Positions 14,957-23,466 are shown, counted from the first letter of the stretch. The stretch: 25,253 nt of DNA from Nocardioidaceae bacterium (GCA_025966335.1 JAICRS010000009.1:1-25253), one strand, 5' to 3'. A program made the numbers and translations. Notes: generated by a model not told the origin, from the letters alone.

Positions 14957-16037
14957 CGTCCTCGTCGAGGAGGGCGGCGTAGCCGGGCTTCACCGTCCGG
15001 TCGATGATCTCGAGCCGCTGGTCGAACGGCAGGAACGATGACTTCATCGCGTTGATGGTGAACCACCGCAGGTCCTCGAGCCCGTAGCCGAACGCCTCCA
15101 CCAGCTTGTGCATCTCGCCGGTCATCGACGTCCCGCTCATCAGCCGGTTGTCGGTGTTGACGGTGACCCGGAACCGGAGCTTGGTGAGCAGTCCGATCGG
15201 GTGCTCGGCGATCGACGGCGCGGCCCCGGTCTGGATGTTCGACGACGGACACATCTCCAGCGGGATCCGCTTGTCCCGGATGTAGGAGGCGAGCAGGCCC
15301 AGCCGCGGCGACCCGTCGTTGGAGACGGTGATGTCGTCGATGATCCGCACCCCGTGCCCGAGCCGGTCCGCGCCGCACCACTGGATGGCCTGCCAGATGG
15401 ACGGCAGGCCGAACGCCTCGCCGGCGTGGATGGTGAAGTGGGCGTTCTCGCGCTGGAGGTACTCGAACGCGTCGAGGTGGCGGGTGGGCGGGTACCCCGC
15501 CTCGGCGCCGGCGATGTCGAAGCCGACCACGCCCTGGTCGCGGTACTGGACGGTGAGCTCGGCGATCTCGCGGGACCGCGCCTGGTGCCGCATCGCGGTC
15601 AGCAGCTGACGGACGACGATCGGCCGACCGTCGTTGCGCGCCTGCTCCTCCCCGGCCGCGAACCCGTCCCGCACCGCGTCGACAACGTCGGTCAGGGCCA
15701 GCCCCTGAGTCAGGTGCTGCTCAGGGGCGTACCGGACCTCCGCGTAGACCACACCGTCCGCGGCGAGGTCCTCGACGCACTCCTGGGCGACCCGGCGCAG
15801 GTTCTCGGCGGTCTGCATCACCGCGACGGTGTGGTCGAACGTCTCCAGGTAACGCTCGAGCGAGCCCGAGCTCGCGGACTCCTCGAACCAGGTGCCCAGC
15901 GACTCCGCGTCCCCAGCGGGCAGCTCGTGCCCGGCTCCGGTCGCGAGGTCGAGGATCGTCTGCGGGCGCAGGCCACCGTCGAGGTGGTCGTGCAGCAGCA
16001 CCTTCGGCGCCCGCAGCACCTGCTCACGCGTCGGCAT
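14934..16037 (-). CDS. add: Adenosine deaminase
   Basis: Zinc amidohydrolase converting (deoxy)adenosine to (deoxy)inosine. 367 aa. Zn ligands are in HDHLDGG (H16, H18); the catalytic HAGEAFG and DRLGHGVRI motifs are present, as are CPSSNIQTG and VNTDNRLMSG with the zinc/proton-shuttle Asp. The sequence matches the actinobacterial Add type (Rv3313c-like). ATG 16037 has GAGGAG with a 4-nt spacer and overlaps the cupin stop by 14 bp, so the two are translationally linked. The add product feeds the PNP encoded at 7021. The tail overlaps the convergent kinase gene by 23 bp. Confidence 0.94.
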   Translation of the reverse strand: MPTREQVLRAPKVLLHDHLDGGLRPQTILDLATGAGHELPAGDAESLGTWFEESASSGSLERYLETFDHTVAVMQTAENLRRVAQECVEDLAADGVVYAEVRYAPEQHLTQGLALTDVVDAVRDGFAAGEEQARNDGRPIVVRQLLTAMRHQARSREIAELTVQYRDQGVVGFDIAGAEAGYPPTRHLDAFEYLQRENAHFTIHAGEAFGLPSIWQAIQWCGADRLGHGVRIIDDITVSNDGSPRLGLLASYIRDKRIPLEMCPSSNIQTGAAPSIAEHPIGLLTKLRFRVTVNTDNRLMSGTSMTGEMHKLVEAFGYGLEDLRWFTINAMKSSFLPFDQRLEIIDRTVKPGYAALLDEDAIRESVG

Positions 16038-16407
16038 CCGGCTCCTCGTCACGGTTGACCGTCTCCGGGGAGAACGCGGGCATGCAGACCGCGACGTACT
16101 CGGTCTCCTCCTCGCCCGTGGAGTAACGGACCCGTTCGCCGGCGCGGGTGACCAGCGCCTGGCCGGCGGGCACGTCGATGGTCTCGGTGCCACCGTCCGC
16201 GGTGACCTCGACCCGGACCGTCCCGCGCAGCACCACGGTGACCTCGTCGAAGTCGGGCGCCTGTGCCGGCTCGACCCAGCCTCCTGGCGCGATCATGTGC
16301 GCGACCGAGACGGCCTCGGTGCCGGTGTTGACCCGGCCGACGTACTCGTCGATGACCTTGCCGCCCGGGACCGGTATGCGAGTGGGAGCAGAGATGAGTT
16401 CAGCCAT
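16024..16407 (-). CDS. Cupin-domain protein
   Basis: 127-aa single-domain cupin. The beta-barrel motifs are FDEVTVVLRGTVRVEV and the later GQALVTRAGERVRYS. The first cupin box lacks its usual two His residues (SVAHMIAPGGWVEPAQAPDFDE keeps one His before it), so metal binding is uncertain. It starts with MAELISAPTRIPVPGG. It is the first gene of a two-gene operon with add (14-bp overlap), suggesting a small-molecule binding or accessory enzymatic role linked to purine nucleosides; the actual function is unknown. ATG 16407 has AAGGA 7 nt upstream, which also reads as a -10-like AAGGAT-N6-ATG. The long in-frame upstream extension overlaps the palindromic region and is rejected. Confidence 0.78.
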   Translation of the reverse strand: MAELISAPTRIPVPGGKVIDEYVGRVNTGTEAVSVAHMIAPGGWVEPAQAPDFDEVTVVLRGTVRVEVTADGGTETIDVPAGQALVTRAGERVRYSTGEEETEYVAVCMPAFSPETVNRDEEPDADA

Positions 16408-16493
16408 GGCGACATCCTTGCATCCCGGGCGGAGGAGTCGTCGAGCATGGCCAGGAGCAAACCTCCCCGACCCAACCGCGCGGGTCACCTGAT

Positions 16494-16510
16494 CCGGTCA
16501 CGGTGACCGG
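16494..16510. promoter_or_regulatory. Palindromic operator candidate, copy 1
   Basis: CCGGTCACGGTGACCGG: 8-bp arms around a single central base, too tight for a hairpin and typical of a dimeric repressor site. It lies 87 bp upstream of the cupin start (minus strand). The core GGTCACGGTGACC recurs exactly 51 bp away. Confidence 0.6.
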
Positions 16511-16546
16511 CTCACGCACCTTCCCCCCGGCCGGCGCACGCCAGCA

Positions 16547-16563
16547 GGTCACGGTGACCGGTT
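16547..16563. promoter_or_regulatory. Palindromic operator candidate, copy 2
   Basis: Second copy of GGTCACGGTGACCGG, with a shared downstream CGCA. Spacing of 51 bp (near five helical turns) places both on one DNA face. A half-site GGTCACC also occurs at 16484-16490. No known regulator motif was recognised. Confidence 0.6.
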
Positions 16564-16594
16564 GGCGCAAGCTCACCGCCCGGGAGCCGCCTGA

Positions 16595-16614
16595 TTCAGC
16601 ACCGCACGGCTGAA
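16595..16614 (-). terminator. Weak hairpin after deoA
   Basis: TTCAGC (16595-16600) pairs with GCTGAA (16609-16614) around an 8-nt loop, starting 7 nt downstream of the deoA stop on the minus strand. There is no T-run, so it is at best a weak terminator. Confidence 0.3.
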
Positions 16615-16621
16615 CGACGCC

Positions 16622-17917
16622 CTAACCGGCCGCCACCCGGTCGATCACCAGCGGCACGGGGGTGTACGACGCACCGTCCCCGACGATCTCGACAGCGGCC
16701 TCGAGACCGGCGAGAGCCCGGTCGAACCGTTCCGCGTCGTCGGTGTGCAGCGTCAGCAGCGGCTGTCCCTCGGAGACCGCATCCCCCGGCTTGGCGTGCA
16801 TCTCGACACCGGCACCGGCCTGCACCGGGTCCTCCTTGCGCGCCCGTCCGGCGCCGAGCCGCCATGCGGCGAGGCCGACCGCCATCGCGTCGAGCCGGGT
16901 CAGCACCCCGCTGCGCGGCGCGTTCACCACGGTCGTCTCCCGGGCGCGGGGGAGGGCCGCCTCGGGGTCGCCGCCCTGAGCGCGGACCATCCGCCGCCAG
17001 ACGTCCATCGCGGACCCGTCGGCGAGCTTCTCGGCGGGGTCGACGTCGGTGACGCCGGCACCCTGCAGCATCTCGCGCGCCAACGCGAGGGTCAGCTCGA
17101 CCACGTCGGCCGGTCCCCCGCCGGCGAGCACGTCGACCGACTCGCGGACCTCGAGCGCGTTGCCGGCGGTCAGCCCGAGCGGGGTCGACATGTCGGTGAT
17201 CAACGCGACCGTGCGCACGCCGGCATCGGTGCCGAGGGCGACCATGGTCTCGGCGAGCTCCCGGGCCCGCTCGGCGTCCTTCATGAACGCCCCGGTGCCG
17301 ACCTTGACGTCGAGCACCAGGGCACCGGTGCCCTCGGCGATCTTCTTGCTCATGATCGAGCTGGCGATCAGCGGGATCGCCTCCACGGTCCCGGTCACGT
17401 CCCGCAGCGCGTAGAGCTTCTTGTCGGCCGGTGCGAGGCCGGTGCCTGCGGCACAGATCACGGCGCCGACGTCCTCGAGCTGGTCGAGCATCTCTGCGTT
17501 GCCGAGGTCGGCACGCCAGCCCGGGATCGACTCGAGCTTGTCGAGCGTGCCACCGGTGTGCCCGAGCCCGCGGCCGGACAGCTGCGGCACGGCGACCCCG
17601 CAGGCGGCCACCAGCGGGGCCAGCGGCAGCGTGATCTTGTCACCGACACCACCGGTCGAGTGCTTGTCGGCTGTGGGCCGCGACAGCGAGGAGAAGTCCA
17701 TCCGCTCGCCGGAGGCGATCATCGCGTGGGTCCACCGGGAGATCTCGCGCCGGTCCATCCCGTTGAGCAGGATCGCCATCGCCAGCGCCGACATCTGCTC
17801 GTCGGCGACGGCGCCGCGGGTGTAGGCGTCGATCACCCAGTCGATCTGGGAGTCGCTGAGCTCACGGCGGTCCCGCTTGGCGGTGATCACCTCGACCGCG
17901 TCATGCTGCTCTGCCAT
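16622..17917 (-). CDS. deoA: Thymidine phosphorylase
   Basis: Pyrimidine nucleoside phosphorylase that cleaves thymidine or deoxyuridine to base plus deoxyribose-1-phosphate. 431 aa, usual family length. N-terminal helical domain, then the signature KHSTGGVGDKITLPLAPLVAACG (from about residue 85), phosphate/sugar-site residues in SGRGLGHTGGTLDKLESIPG, and the C-terminal PYNP domain (KPGDAVSEGQPLLTLHTDD). The start ATG 17917 has GGGGAC about 5 nt upstream and lies 9 bp after the cdd stop. It is the last gene of the BMP transporter operon; its deoxyribose-1-phosphate goes to the mutase and DeoC. Confidence 0.95.
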   Translation of the reverse strand: MAEQHDAVEVITAKRDRRELSDSQIDWVIDAYTRGAVADEQMSALAMAILLNGMDRREISRWTHAMIASGERMDFSSLSRPTADKHSTGGVGDKITLPLAPLVAACGVAVPQLSGRGLGHTGGTLDKLESIPGWRADLGNAEMLDQLEDVGAVICAAGTGLAPADKKLYALRDVTGTVEAIPLIASSIMSKKIAEGTGALVLDVKVGTGAFMKDAERARELAETMVALGTDAGVRTVALITDMSTPLGLTAGNALEVRESVDVLAGGGPADVVELTLALAREMLQGAGVTDVDPAEKLADGSAMDVWRRMVRAQGGDPEAALPRARETTVVNAPRSGVLTRLDAMAVGLAAWRLGAGRARKEDPVQAGAGVEMHAKPGDAVSEGQPLLTLHTDDAERFDRALAGLEAAVEIVGDGASYTPVPLVIDRVAAG

Positions 17918-17926
17918 GGTGTCCCC

Positions 17927-18316
17927 TCAGGTCAGGTAGTCCGGACCGAACGCGTCGGGCAGGACCTCGCTCATCGGACGCGCGCCGGTCACGGTCAGCA
18001 GCAGCAGGTCGGGCCCGCCGTGCTCGTAGAGCAGCTGCCGGCAGCGTCCGCACGGGGAGGTCAGCTCACCCTCGCCGTCGACGCAGACGAAGTGGGTCAG
18101 CCGCCCGCCACCGCTCGCATGCAGGCTGGAGACCAGTCCACACTCGGCGCAGAGCGTCAGGCCGTACGACGCGTTCTCCACGTTGCAGCCCGTGACCACC
18201 CGGCCGTCGTCCGAGAGGGCAGCCGCACCCACCCGGTAGCCGGAGTAGGGCACGTAGGCGTGTGTGGAGATGTCGCGGGCAGCGTCGATGAGCCGGCCCC
18301 AGTCGAAGTCGGTCAT
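17927..18316 (-). CDS. cdd: Cytidine deaminase
   Basis: Hydrolyses (deoxy)cytidine to (deoxy)uridine, feeding DeoA. 129 aa. Zinc site C56-A-E58 with C89 and C92 (PCGRCRQ), plus the substrate-binding CNVENASYG (44-52), as in tetrameric Cdd. The start at 18316 is 3 bp after the stop of the upstream permease gene, so expression is operonic. Order permease-cdd-deoA is shared with many actinobacteria. Confidence 0.95.
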   Translation of the reverse strand: MTDFDWGRLIDAARDISTHAYVPYSGYRVGAAALSDDGRVVTGCNVENASYGLTLCAECGLVSSLHASGGGRLTHFVCVDGEGELTSPCGRCRQLLYEHGGPDLLLLTVTGARPMSEVLPDAFGPDYLT

Positions 18317-18319
18317 CGC

Positions 18320-19603
18320 TCAGCTCTTCACGTAGGGCTCGCCGTCGGCGGCCGGAGGGCGGTTGCGGCCCACGAAGCCGGCGACGGCGATGATCGTGGC
18401 CAGGTACGGCGTCGCGCCGAGCAGCTGGCCCGGGATCTTGTCCACAAAGCTCAGCTGGCTCTGGAGGTTCCACATGAACCCGAAGAACAGCGCCGCCATC
18501 GTGGCCCCGATGGGGTGCCAGCGGCCCATGATCACAGCGGCCAGCGCGATGAACCCGTTGCCCGCGGACAGGTCACGGTCGAACGCGCCGGTGGAACCGA
18601 CGGTGAAGAAGGCACCACCGAGTCCCGCGAAGACGCCGCCGAGGAGCACCGCCTGCCAACGGACCCGGTTCACCTTGATGCCGACCGTGTCCGCGGCCTT
18701 GGGGTGCTCACCGACCGCGCGGACCCGCAGTCCCCACCTGGTCTGGAAGAGCAGTACGTAGACGAACACGATGGAGGCGTACATCAGGTAGACCAGGACG
18801 GTCTGGTCGAACAGCGCCTCACCGACCACCGGGAGCTCCGAGAGCACCGGAACCGCGATGTTGTCCAGCACCGGTGGCTCGTTGAGGTACTGCTGGATCT
18901 CCGGGTCCCCCGGGATCTGGCTGAGCAGGAAGCTGGTCAGGCCGGAGGCGAGCGCGATCAGCACGACACCGAGCACCACCTGGTTCACCAGGTAGCGCAG
19001 CGAGAACACCGCCAGCAGGGCGGAGACGCCGACACCCGCCAGGATCGCGCCGACCAGACCCATGTAGGCGCTGAACGCCAGGCTCGCGGCGACGGAGGCG
19101 AAGAAGGCACCCATCAGGAACTGGCCCTCGATCGCGATGTTGATCACGCCGGACCGCTCGCACAGCACGCCCGCCAGCGCCCCCAGGATCAGCGGCGTGG
19201 CGATCCGGATCGTGCCCGGCAGCGGGTTGGCGATCGCCGACTGGAACCCCGCCTCGGCCTGGTCGGAGTAGGCCCACACGATGAAGCCCGCGTAGAAGGC
19301 GAGACCGACGACGACGTACGCCACCATGGCCAGCCCGCCGCGAGGGAACCGGTCGATCCCGGCGAGCGCCGTCATCAGCAGGGCGATCGCGACCGAGGTC
19401 CACACCACCGGCTTCGCGGGGAGGTCTCCGCGGGTCGTGTCGAGGACGTAACCGACCGTGTCGTTCTCGATCGCCAGCGCGAAGTAAAGCAGCAGCGCGG
19501 AGACGATCGCGAAGGTGACCACCAGCTTGATCTGCCGGCGGACCGACGCACGATCCCGCACGGCGGGTGCCCCGGTCGCTTCCCTGTCCAGCACGGTGCT
19601 CAC
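18320..19603 (-). CDS. Nucleoside ABC transporter permease (second permease)
   Basis: Membrane permease of a BMP-type nucleoside ABC importer (BPD_transp_2 family), 427 aa, with around ten hydrophobic segments. Family features include ERSGVINIAIEGQFLMGAFFA, VNQVVLGVVLIALASGLTSF and a cytoplasmic loop RTRWGLRVRAVGEHPKAADTVGIKV that contacts the ATPase. An N-terminal extension of about 100 residues adds extra membrane segments. GTG 19603 overlaps the stop of the preceding permease by 4 bp (GTGA) with AGGGA 8 nt upstream; ATG 19612 is an alternative (three residues longer) but has its purine run directly against the start. Confidence 0.9.
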   Translation of the reverse strand: MSTVLDREATGAPAVRDRASVRRQIKLVVTFAIVSALLLYFALAIENDTVGYVLDTTRGDLPAKPVVWTSVAIALLMTALAGIDRFPRGGLAMVAYVVVGLAFYAGFIVWAYSDQAEAGFQSAIANPLPGTIRIATPLILGALAGVLCERSGVINIAIEGQFLMGAFFASVAASLAFSAYMGLVGAILAGVGVSALLAVFSLRYLVNQVVLGVVLIALASGLTSFLLSQIPGDPEIQQYLNEPPVLDNIAVPVLSELPVVGEALFDQTVLVYLMYASIVFVYVLLFQTRWGLRVRAVGEHPKAADTVGIKVNRVRWQAVLLGGVFAGLGGAFFTVGSTGAFDRDLSAGNGFIALAAVIMGRWHPIGATMAALFFGFMWNLQSQLSFVDKIPGQLLGATPYLATIIAVAGFVGRNRPPAADGEPYVKS

Positions 19604-20745
19604 GAGCCCCATCCCTTCGCCATCACGGTGGCGCCGCCGCCCGTGTCCCGCATCCGGAGTACCGCGCGCACCAGGGCCGGGGCGGCGACGAACAGCACGA
19701 TCAGCGCCTGCAGGACCTGGGTGAGCGACACCGGGGTCCCCACCCCGGCCTGCATCTGGATGCCCCCGGAGGCCAGGGCGCCGAAGAGCAGGCCCGCCAG
19801 CACCGTTCCGAGCGGGGTGGCCCGCCCGAGCAGGGCCACCGTGATCGCGTCGAACCCGATCGCACCCGCGACGTTGGCGGTCAGCGAGTCCTGGTGGCCG
19901 AGGATCTGCTGCACCGCGGCCAGACCGGCGAGCGCACCGGCGACCAGCATGGTGAGGGTGTAGACCTTCGGCACGCTCATCCCGGCCGTGCGGGCGGCGT
20001 CGGCATTCGCCCCGACGGCGCGCATCTCGAAGCCGAGCGTGCTCCGCTCGAGCAGCCACCACACCGCGAAAGCGACCGCGAAGGCCACCAGCACCCCGGC
20101 GTGGAACCCGAAGATCTCCGGGAACAGCGCGGTGTCGGCGGCCGCCTCGCTGCGTGGGTTGTTCGACCCTTCGCGCTGGAAGGCGTCCTTGGTCAGGAGG
20201 TAGAGCAACAGCGAGACGGCGACGTAGTTGAGCATGATCGTGGTGATCACCTCGTGCGCCCCGGTCTGCGCCTTGAGGAGGCCCGCGATGCCACCCCAGA
20301 CCGCGGCGCCCGCGATACCGGCGGTGGCGGCGACCAGGAGGTGGACCACGATCGGGAGGTCGTAGGTGAAGCCGATGTAACCGGCGCAGATGGCGCCGAC
20401 GATCAGCTGCCCCTGCGCCCCGATGTTGAACATGCCGGCCCGGAAGGCCAGGCTGACGCCGAGGCCGGCGCAGATGAGCGGCGCCGCGCGTTCGAGGGTC
20501 TGGGTGACAGCGTTCCACGAGCCGGCGGCACCGACCGCGAGCGCTCGGTAGGAGTCCCAGATCGCCTCGCCGGCGAAGACGAAGAAGTCCCACGGGTAGT
20601 CGAAGAAGTACCCGGCCGCTTCGACGACCTTCCGGTCGCTGACCACGATCAGCAGGGCGCCGACGACGAGCGCCAGCAGGATGGAGGCAACGGTGACCTT
20701 GGCCGTGGGCAGCCAGCTCACAGCCTTCCCCTTGTCGTCAGCCAC
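19600..20745 (-). CDS. Nucleoside ABC transporter permease (first permease)
   Basis: 381-aa BPD_transp_2 family permease. After one N-terminal membrane helix and a periplasmic loop come ERAAPLICAGLGVSLAFRAGMFNIGAQGQ and AHEVITTIMLNYVAVSLL. The ATPase-coupling loop is RSTLGFEMRAVGANADAARTAGM, and several terminal helices follow. It pairs with the second permease in a heterodimer. GTG 20745 is preceded by GGAGGG at 8 nt and overlaps the ATPase stop by 8 bp. Confidence 0.92.
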   Translation of the reverse strand: MADDKGKAVSWLPTAKVTVASILLALVVGALLIVVSDRKVVEAAGYFFDYPWDFFVFAGEAIWDSYRALAVGAAGSWNAVTQTLERAAPLICAGLGVSLAFRAGMFNIGAQGQLIVGAICAGYIGFTYDLPIVVHLLVAATAGIAGAAVWGGIAGLLKAQTGAHEVITTIMLNYVAVSLLLYLLTKDAFQREGSNNPRSEAAADTALFPEIFGFHAGVLVAFAVAFAVWWLLERSTLGFEMRAVGANADAARTAGMSVPKVYTLTMLVAGALAGLAAVQQILGHQDSLTANVAGAIGFDAITVALLGRATPLGTVLAGLLFGALASGGIQMQAGVGTPVSLTQVLQALIVLFVAAPALVRAVLRMRDTGGGATVMAKGWGS

Positions 20746-22261
20746 GGTGGCTTCCCTCCTGCTCCGTGCTGGCCCCCGCCATCATCAGACCGATCTCCTC
20801 GCGGGGCGTGTCGGGTGTCACCGTGCCGACGATCCGGCCGGCGTACATCACGGCGATCCGGTCCGAGAGCGCGTAGATCTCGTCCAGCTCGGTGGAGACG
20901 ATCACGACCGCGGTGCCGCGGTCCCGCTCGCCGATGATCCGTTTGTGGATGAACTCGATCGAGCCCACGTCCACCCCACGGGTGGGCTGTGACGCGATCA
21001 GCAGCTTCAGCGGCCTGGAGAACTCCCGGGCGAGAACCACCTTCTGCTGGTTGCCCCCGGACAGCGAGCTGACCAGCGAGTCCATGTCCTCGGTGCGGAT
21101 GTCGAACTCCTCGATCCGCTCCCGGGCGTTGTCGGCGATCGCGTCGAGCCGCAGCGCCAGCCCGTTGGAGAACTCGTCGTGCTTGTAGAGGTCCAGGACG
21201 AGGTTCTCCCGGACGGTGAAGCCCCCGACGTACCCGTCGTGCGACCGGTCCTCCGGGATGTAGCCGATGCCCTGCTCCAGGGTCTCGCGGGGTCCCTGCT
21301 TGGAGACATCCTTGCCGTCGATCAGGATCTGCCCGGCGTCCGGCTTGACCAGGCCCATGAGGGACTTGATCAGCTCGGTCTGACCGTTGCCCTGGACTCC
21401 GGCTATCCCGAGCACCTCGCCGGCGCGGGCCTGGAACGAGATGTCGTCGACCACCGTGTGGCCGCGCGCGTCGATCACGGTCATGTTGCGCACGTCGAGC
21501 ACCGGTTCACCCACCGTCGGCTCGGGTTTCTCGACCTGGAGCTTCACGGCGCGGCCGACCATCATCTCGGCGAGCTCCGGCTCGGAAGCGCCGGGCGCGG
21601 TCGTCCCGACGACCTTGCCGCGCCGGATCACCGTGATCCGGTCGCCGATCGCCTTGACCTCCCGCAGCTTGTGCGTGATGAAGACGATGGACGTCCCCTG
21701 CTCCTTCAACGACCGCATGATCTCCATAAGCTCGTCGATCTCCTGCGGGGTGAGCACCGCGGTCGGCTCGTCCAGGATCAGCACCTGGGCCTCGTTCGCG
21801 AGCGCCTTGATGATCTCCACCCGCTGCTGGACTCCCACCGGGAGGTCCTCGACCATCGCCTCGGGATCCACGTCCAGCCCGTAGCGGGCCGACAGCTCCC
21901 GCACCAGCTCGGCGGCCTTGCCGCGGTCGAGCATGCCGAGGCCGCGGGTCTGCTCGCGACCGAGCATCACGTTCTCGGCGACGGTGAACACCGGCACCAG
22001 CATGAAGTGCTGATGCACCATGCCGATGCCCGCGTTGATCGCGTCGCCGGGGGTGGTGAAGTGGACCGGTTCCCCGTCGAGCAGGATCTCCCCCGACGTG
22101 GGGTCGAGCAGCCCGTAGAGCATGTTCATCAGCGTCGACTTGCCGGCCCCGTTCTCGCCGAGCAGGCAGTGGATCTCGCCCGGTTCGATGGTGAGGCTGA
22201 TGTCGTCGTTGGCGACGAAAGAGCCGAACCTCTTGGTCAGGCCCCGGATCTCCAGCTCCAT
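20738..22261 (-). CDS. Nucleoside ABC transporter ATPase, two ABC domains
   Basis: 507-aa fused double ATPase of the sugar/nucleoside type. Domain 1: Walker A GENGAGKST (35-43), a signature deviating to LPVGVQQRVEI, Walker B VLILDEPTAVL. Domain 2: degenerate P-loop GVQGNGQTE, signature SLSGGNQQKVVLARE, Walker B LLIASQPTRGVD. The asymmetry (one complete and one degenerate P-loop) is typical of RbsA/MglA-like and BMP-associated ATPases. ATG 22261 has GGAGAGGA 6 nt upstream. It is separated from the lipoprotein gene by a 122-bp gap with a strong hairpin. Confidence 0.95.
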   Translation of the reverse strand: MELEIRGLTKRFGSFVANDDISLTIEPGEIHCLLGENGAGKSTLMNMLYGLLDPTSGEILLDGEPVHFTTPGDAINAGIGMVHQHFMLVPVFTVAENVMLGREQTRGLGMLDRGKAAELVRELSARYGLDVDPEAMVEDLPVGVQQRVEIIKALANEAQVLILDEPTAVLTPQEIDELMEIMRSLKEQGTSIVFITHKLREVKAIGDRITVIRRGKVVGTTAPGASEPELAEMMVGRAVKLQVEKPEPTVGEPVLDVRNMTVIDARGHTVVDDISFQARAGEVLGIAGVQGNGQTELIKSLMGLVKPDAGQILIDGKDVSKQGPRETLEQGIGYIPEDRSHDGYVGGFTVRENLVLDLYKHDEFSNGLALRLDAIADNARERIEEFDIRTEDMDSLVSSLSGGNQQKVVLAREFSRPLKLLIASQPTRGVDVGSIEFIHKRIIGERDRGTAVVIVSTELDEIYALSDRIAVMYAGRIVGTVTPDTPREEIGLMMAGASTEQEGSHRG

Positions 22262-22314
22262 GGACAGTCCTCTCCATACCGGCCCGGCCCCGCGTGCGGC
22301 ACATGCGGGTGTGC

Positions 22315-22351
22315 GTCGGGGCGAGAGGATACCCGGTCCTCTCGCCCCGAC
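22315..22351 (-). terminator. Strong 15-bp hairpin between lipoprotein and ATPase genes
   Basis: Perfect 15-bp stem (GTCGGGGCGAGAGGA at 22315-22329 with its complement at 22337-22351) and a 7-nt loop, 32 nt past the lipoprotein stop. No T-run follows on the minus strand. It is either a leaky terminator/attenuator or a 3' stabiliser giving more binding protein than transporter. Confidence 0.6.
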
Positions 22352-22383
22352 TGGTGATGCACCTGAGCTTTGTCGAGCAGTCG

Positions 22384-23466
22384 TCAGCCGACGGTGATCT
22401 CACCGTCGATGATCTGCTGCTTCAGCTCCTCGACCTTGTCCTTGAGCTCCTGCGGGATCTCCTGCTCGAGCTCGTGGTAGGGAGCGATGCCCACACCCTC
22501 GTTCTCGAGCGTCCCGACGTAGACCTCGTTGCTGAAGGTGTCCTCGAGCGACGCCTGGATCGAGTCCTTCACCGCCACGTCCATGCCCTTCACCACCGAC
22601 GTCAGCAGCACGTCGCAGTACTCCGCGGCACTCACGCAGCCGTCGGTGTCCACCCAGACGCCGAAGGCGTCGTTGTCCTGGGCGGCCTGCAGGCCACCGA
22701 GGCCGGCGGGGCCGGCGACCGGGAAGATCACGTCGGCGCCCTGCTGGATCATGTTCTCGGCGATCGTCTGGCCCTTGGTCTTGTCCTCGAAGTCCTCGGT
22801 GAACGAGCCCTCCTCGGTCTTCGGGTTCCAGCCGATCACCTGGACGTCGGCGTCGTTGTCGGTGTTGTACTGATCGACGCCCTGCGCGAACCCGGTCATG
22901 AAGATGGTGACGGTGGGGATCGGCAGACCGCCGAAGGTGCCGACGACACCCGACTCGGACATGCCCGCGGCGAGGTAGCCGGCCAGGAACGACGGCTCCG
23001 CCGTGTTGAAGGTCAGGCCCTTGAGGTTCTCGGGAGCCTTCTCGTAGGCGAAGTCGACGATCGAGAAGTCGACGTCGGGGTTCTTCTTGGCCGCAGCCTC
23101 GGTGGCCTCACCGAGGAGGAAGCCGACGGTGGTGATGATGTTGCAGTCCTGCTGCACCAGCGCGTTGATGTTGTCGGCGTACTCGGAGTCCGACTGCGAC
23201 TCGATCTCGGCGGTCTCGATGCCGAACTCCTGCGCAGCCTGCTCGAGGCCGTCGTGCGAGGTCTGGTTGAACGACTTGTCGTCGAAGCCGCCGGAGTCGG
23301 AGACCATGCAGGCCTTGAAGTCCGGGTTGCTCTGCGTGGGGGACGGCGTGGACGAAGCCGACTCGGTGTTGTTGCCCGTCGCGCCGGTCTCGCCGCGGTC
23401 GCCGCAGCCGGCCAGGGTCAGTGCGGCAATGCTGACAAGTGCCGCTACGCGTGCCGTCTTCTTCAC
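22384..23466 (-). CDS. BMP-family nucleoside-binding lipoprotein
   Basis: Extracytoplasmic substrate-binding lipoprotein of the PnrA/BmpA/TmpC family, 360 aa. The signal peptide ends in lipobox LAGC (Cys21), followed by a Ser/Thr/Asn-rich linker (about 25-48). The periplasmic-binding fold begins FKACMVSDSGGFDDKSFNQTSHDGL, and VGFLLGEAT and DVIFPVAGPAGLGG are family-typical ligand/hinge segments. Members bind purine nucleosides; the downstream ATPase, permeases, cdd and deoA support nucleoside import. It starts at GTG 23466 with AGGAGG 4 nt upstream. First gene of the import operon. Confidence 0.94.
   Translation of the reverse strand: MKKTARVAALVSIAALTLAGCGDRGETGATGNNTESASSTPSPTQSNPDFKACMVSDSGGFDDKSFNQTSHDGLEQAAQEFGIETAEIESQSDSEYADNINALVQQDCNIITTVGFLLGEATEAAAKKNPDVDFSIVDFAYEKAPENLKGLTFNTAEPSFLAGYLAAGMSESGVVGTFGGLPIPTVTIFMTGFAQGVDQYNTDNDADVQVIGWNPKTEEGSFTEDFEDKTKGQTIAENMIQQGADVIFPVAGPAGLGGLQAAQDNDAFGVWVDTDGCVSAAEYCDVLLTSVVKGMDVAVKDSIQASLEDTFSNEVYVGTLENEGVGIAPYHELEQEIPQELKDKVEELKQQIIDGEITVG

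Noticed and set aside
16494..16563. CRP/GlxR-type sites or transcription terminators
   Set aside because: CRP-like sites need TGTGA-N6-TCACA, which is absent. The palindromes have a single-base centre, so they cannot form a normal terminator hairpin.
16745..19963. A 1,072-codon open frame on the plus strand opposite deoA, cdd and the permease gene
   Set aside because: Composition is Arg/Gly/His/Asp-rich as in GC-driven antisense frames, with no domain, and the minus strand here encodes clear enzymes and a permease.
18320..20593. Minus-strand frame of 757 codons that could suggest a giant permease fusion
   Set aside because: Only the downstream 427 codons are membrane-permease sequence. The upstream part is an off-frame reading of the first permease; the real start is at 19603 or 19612.
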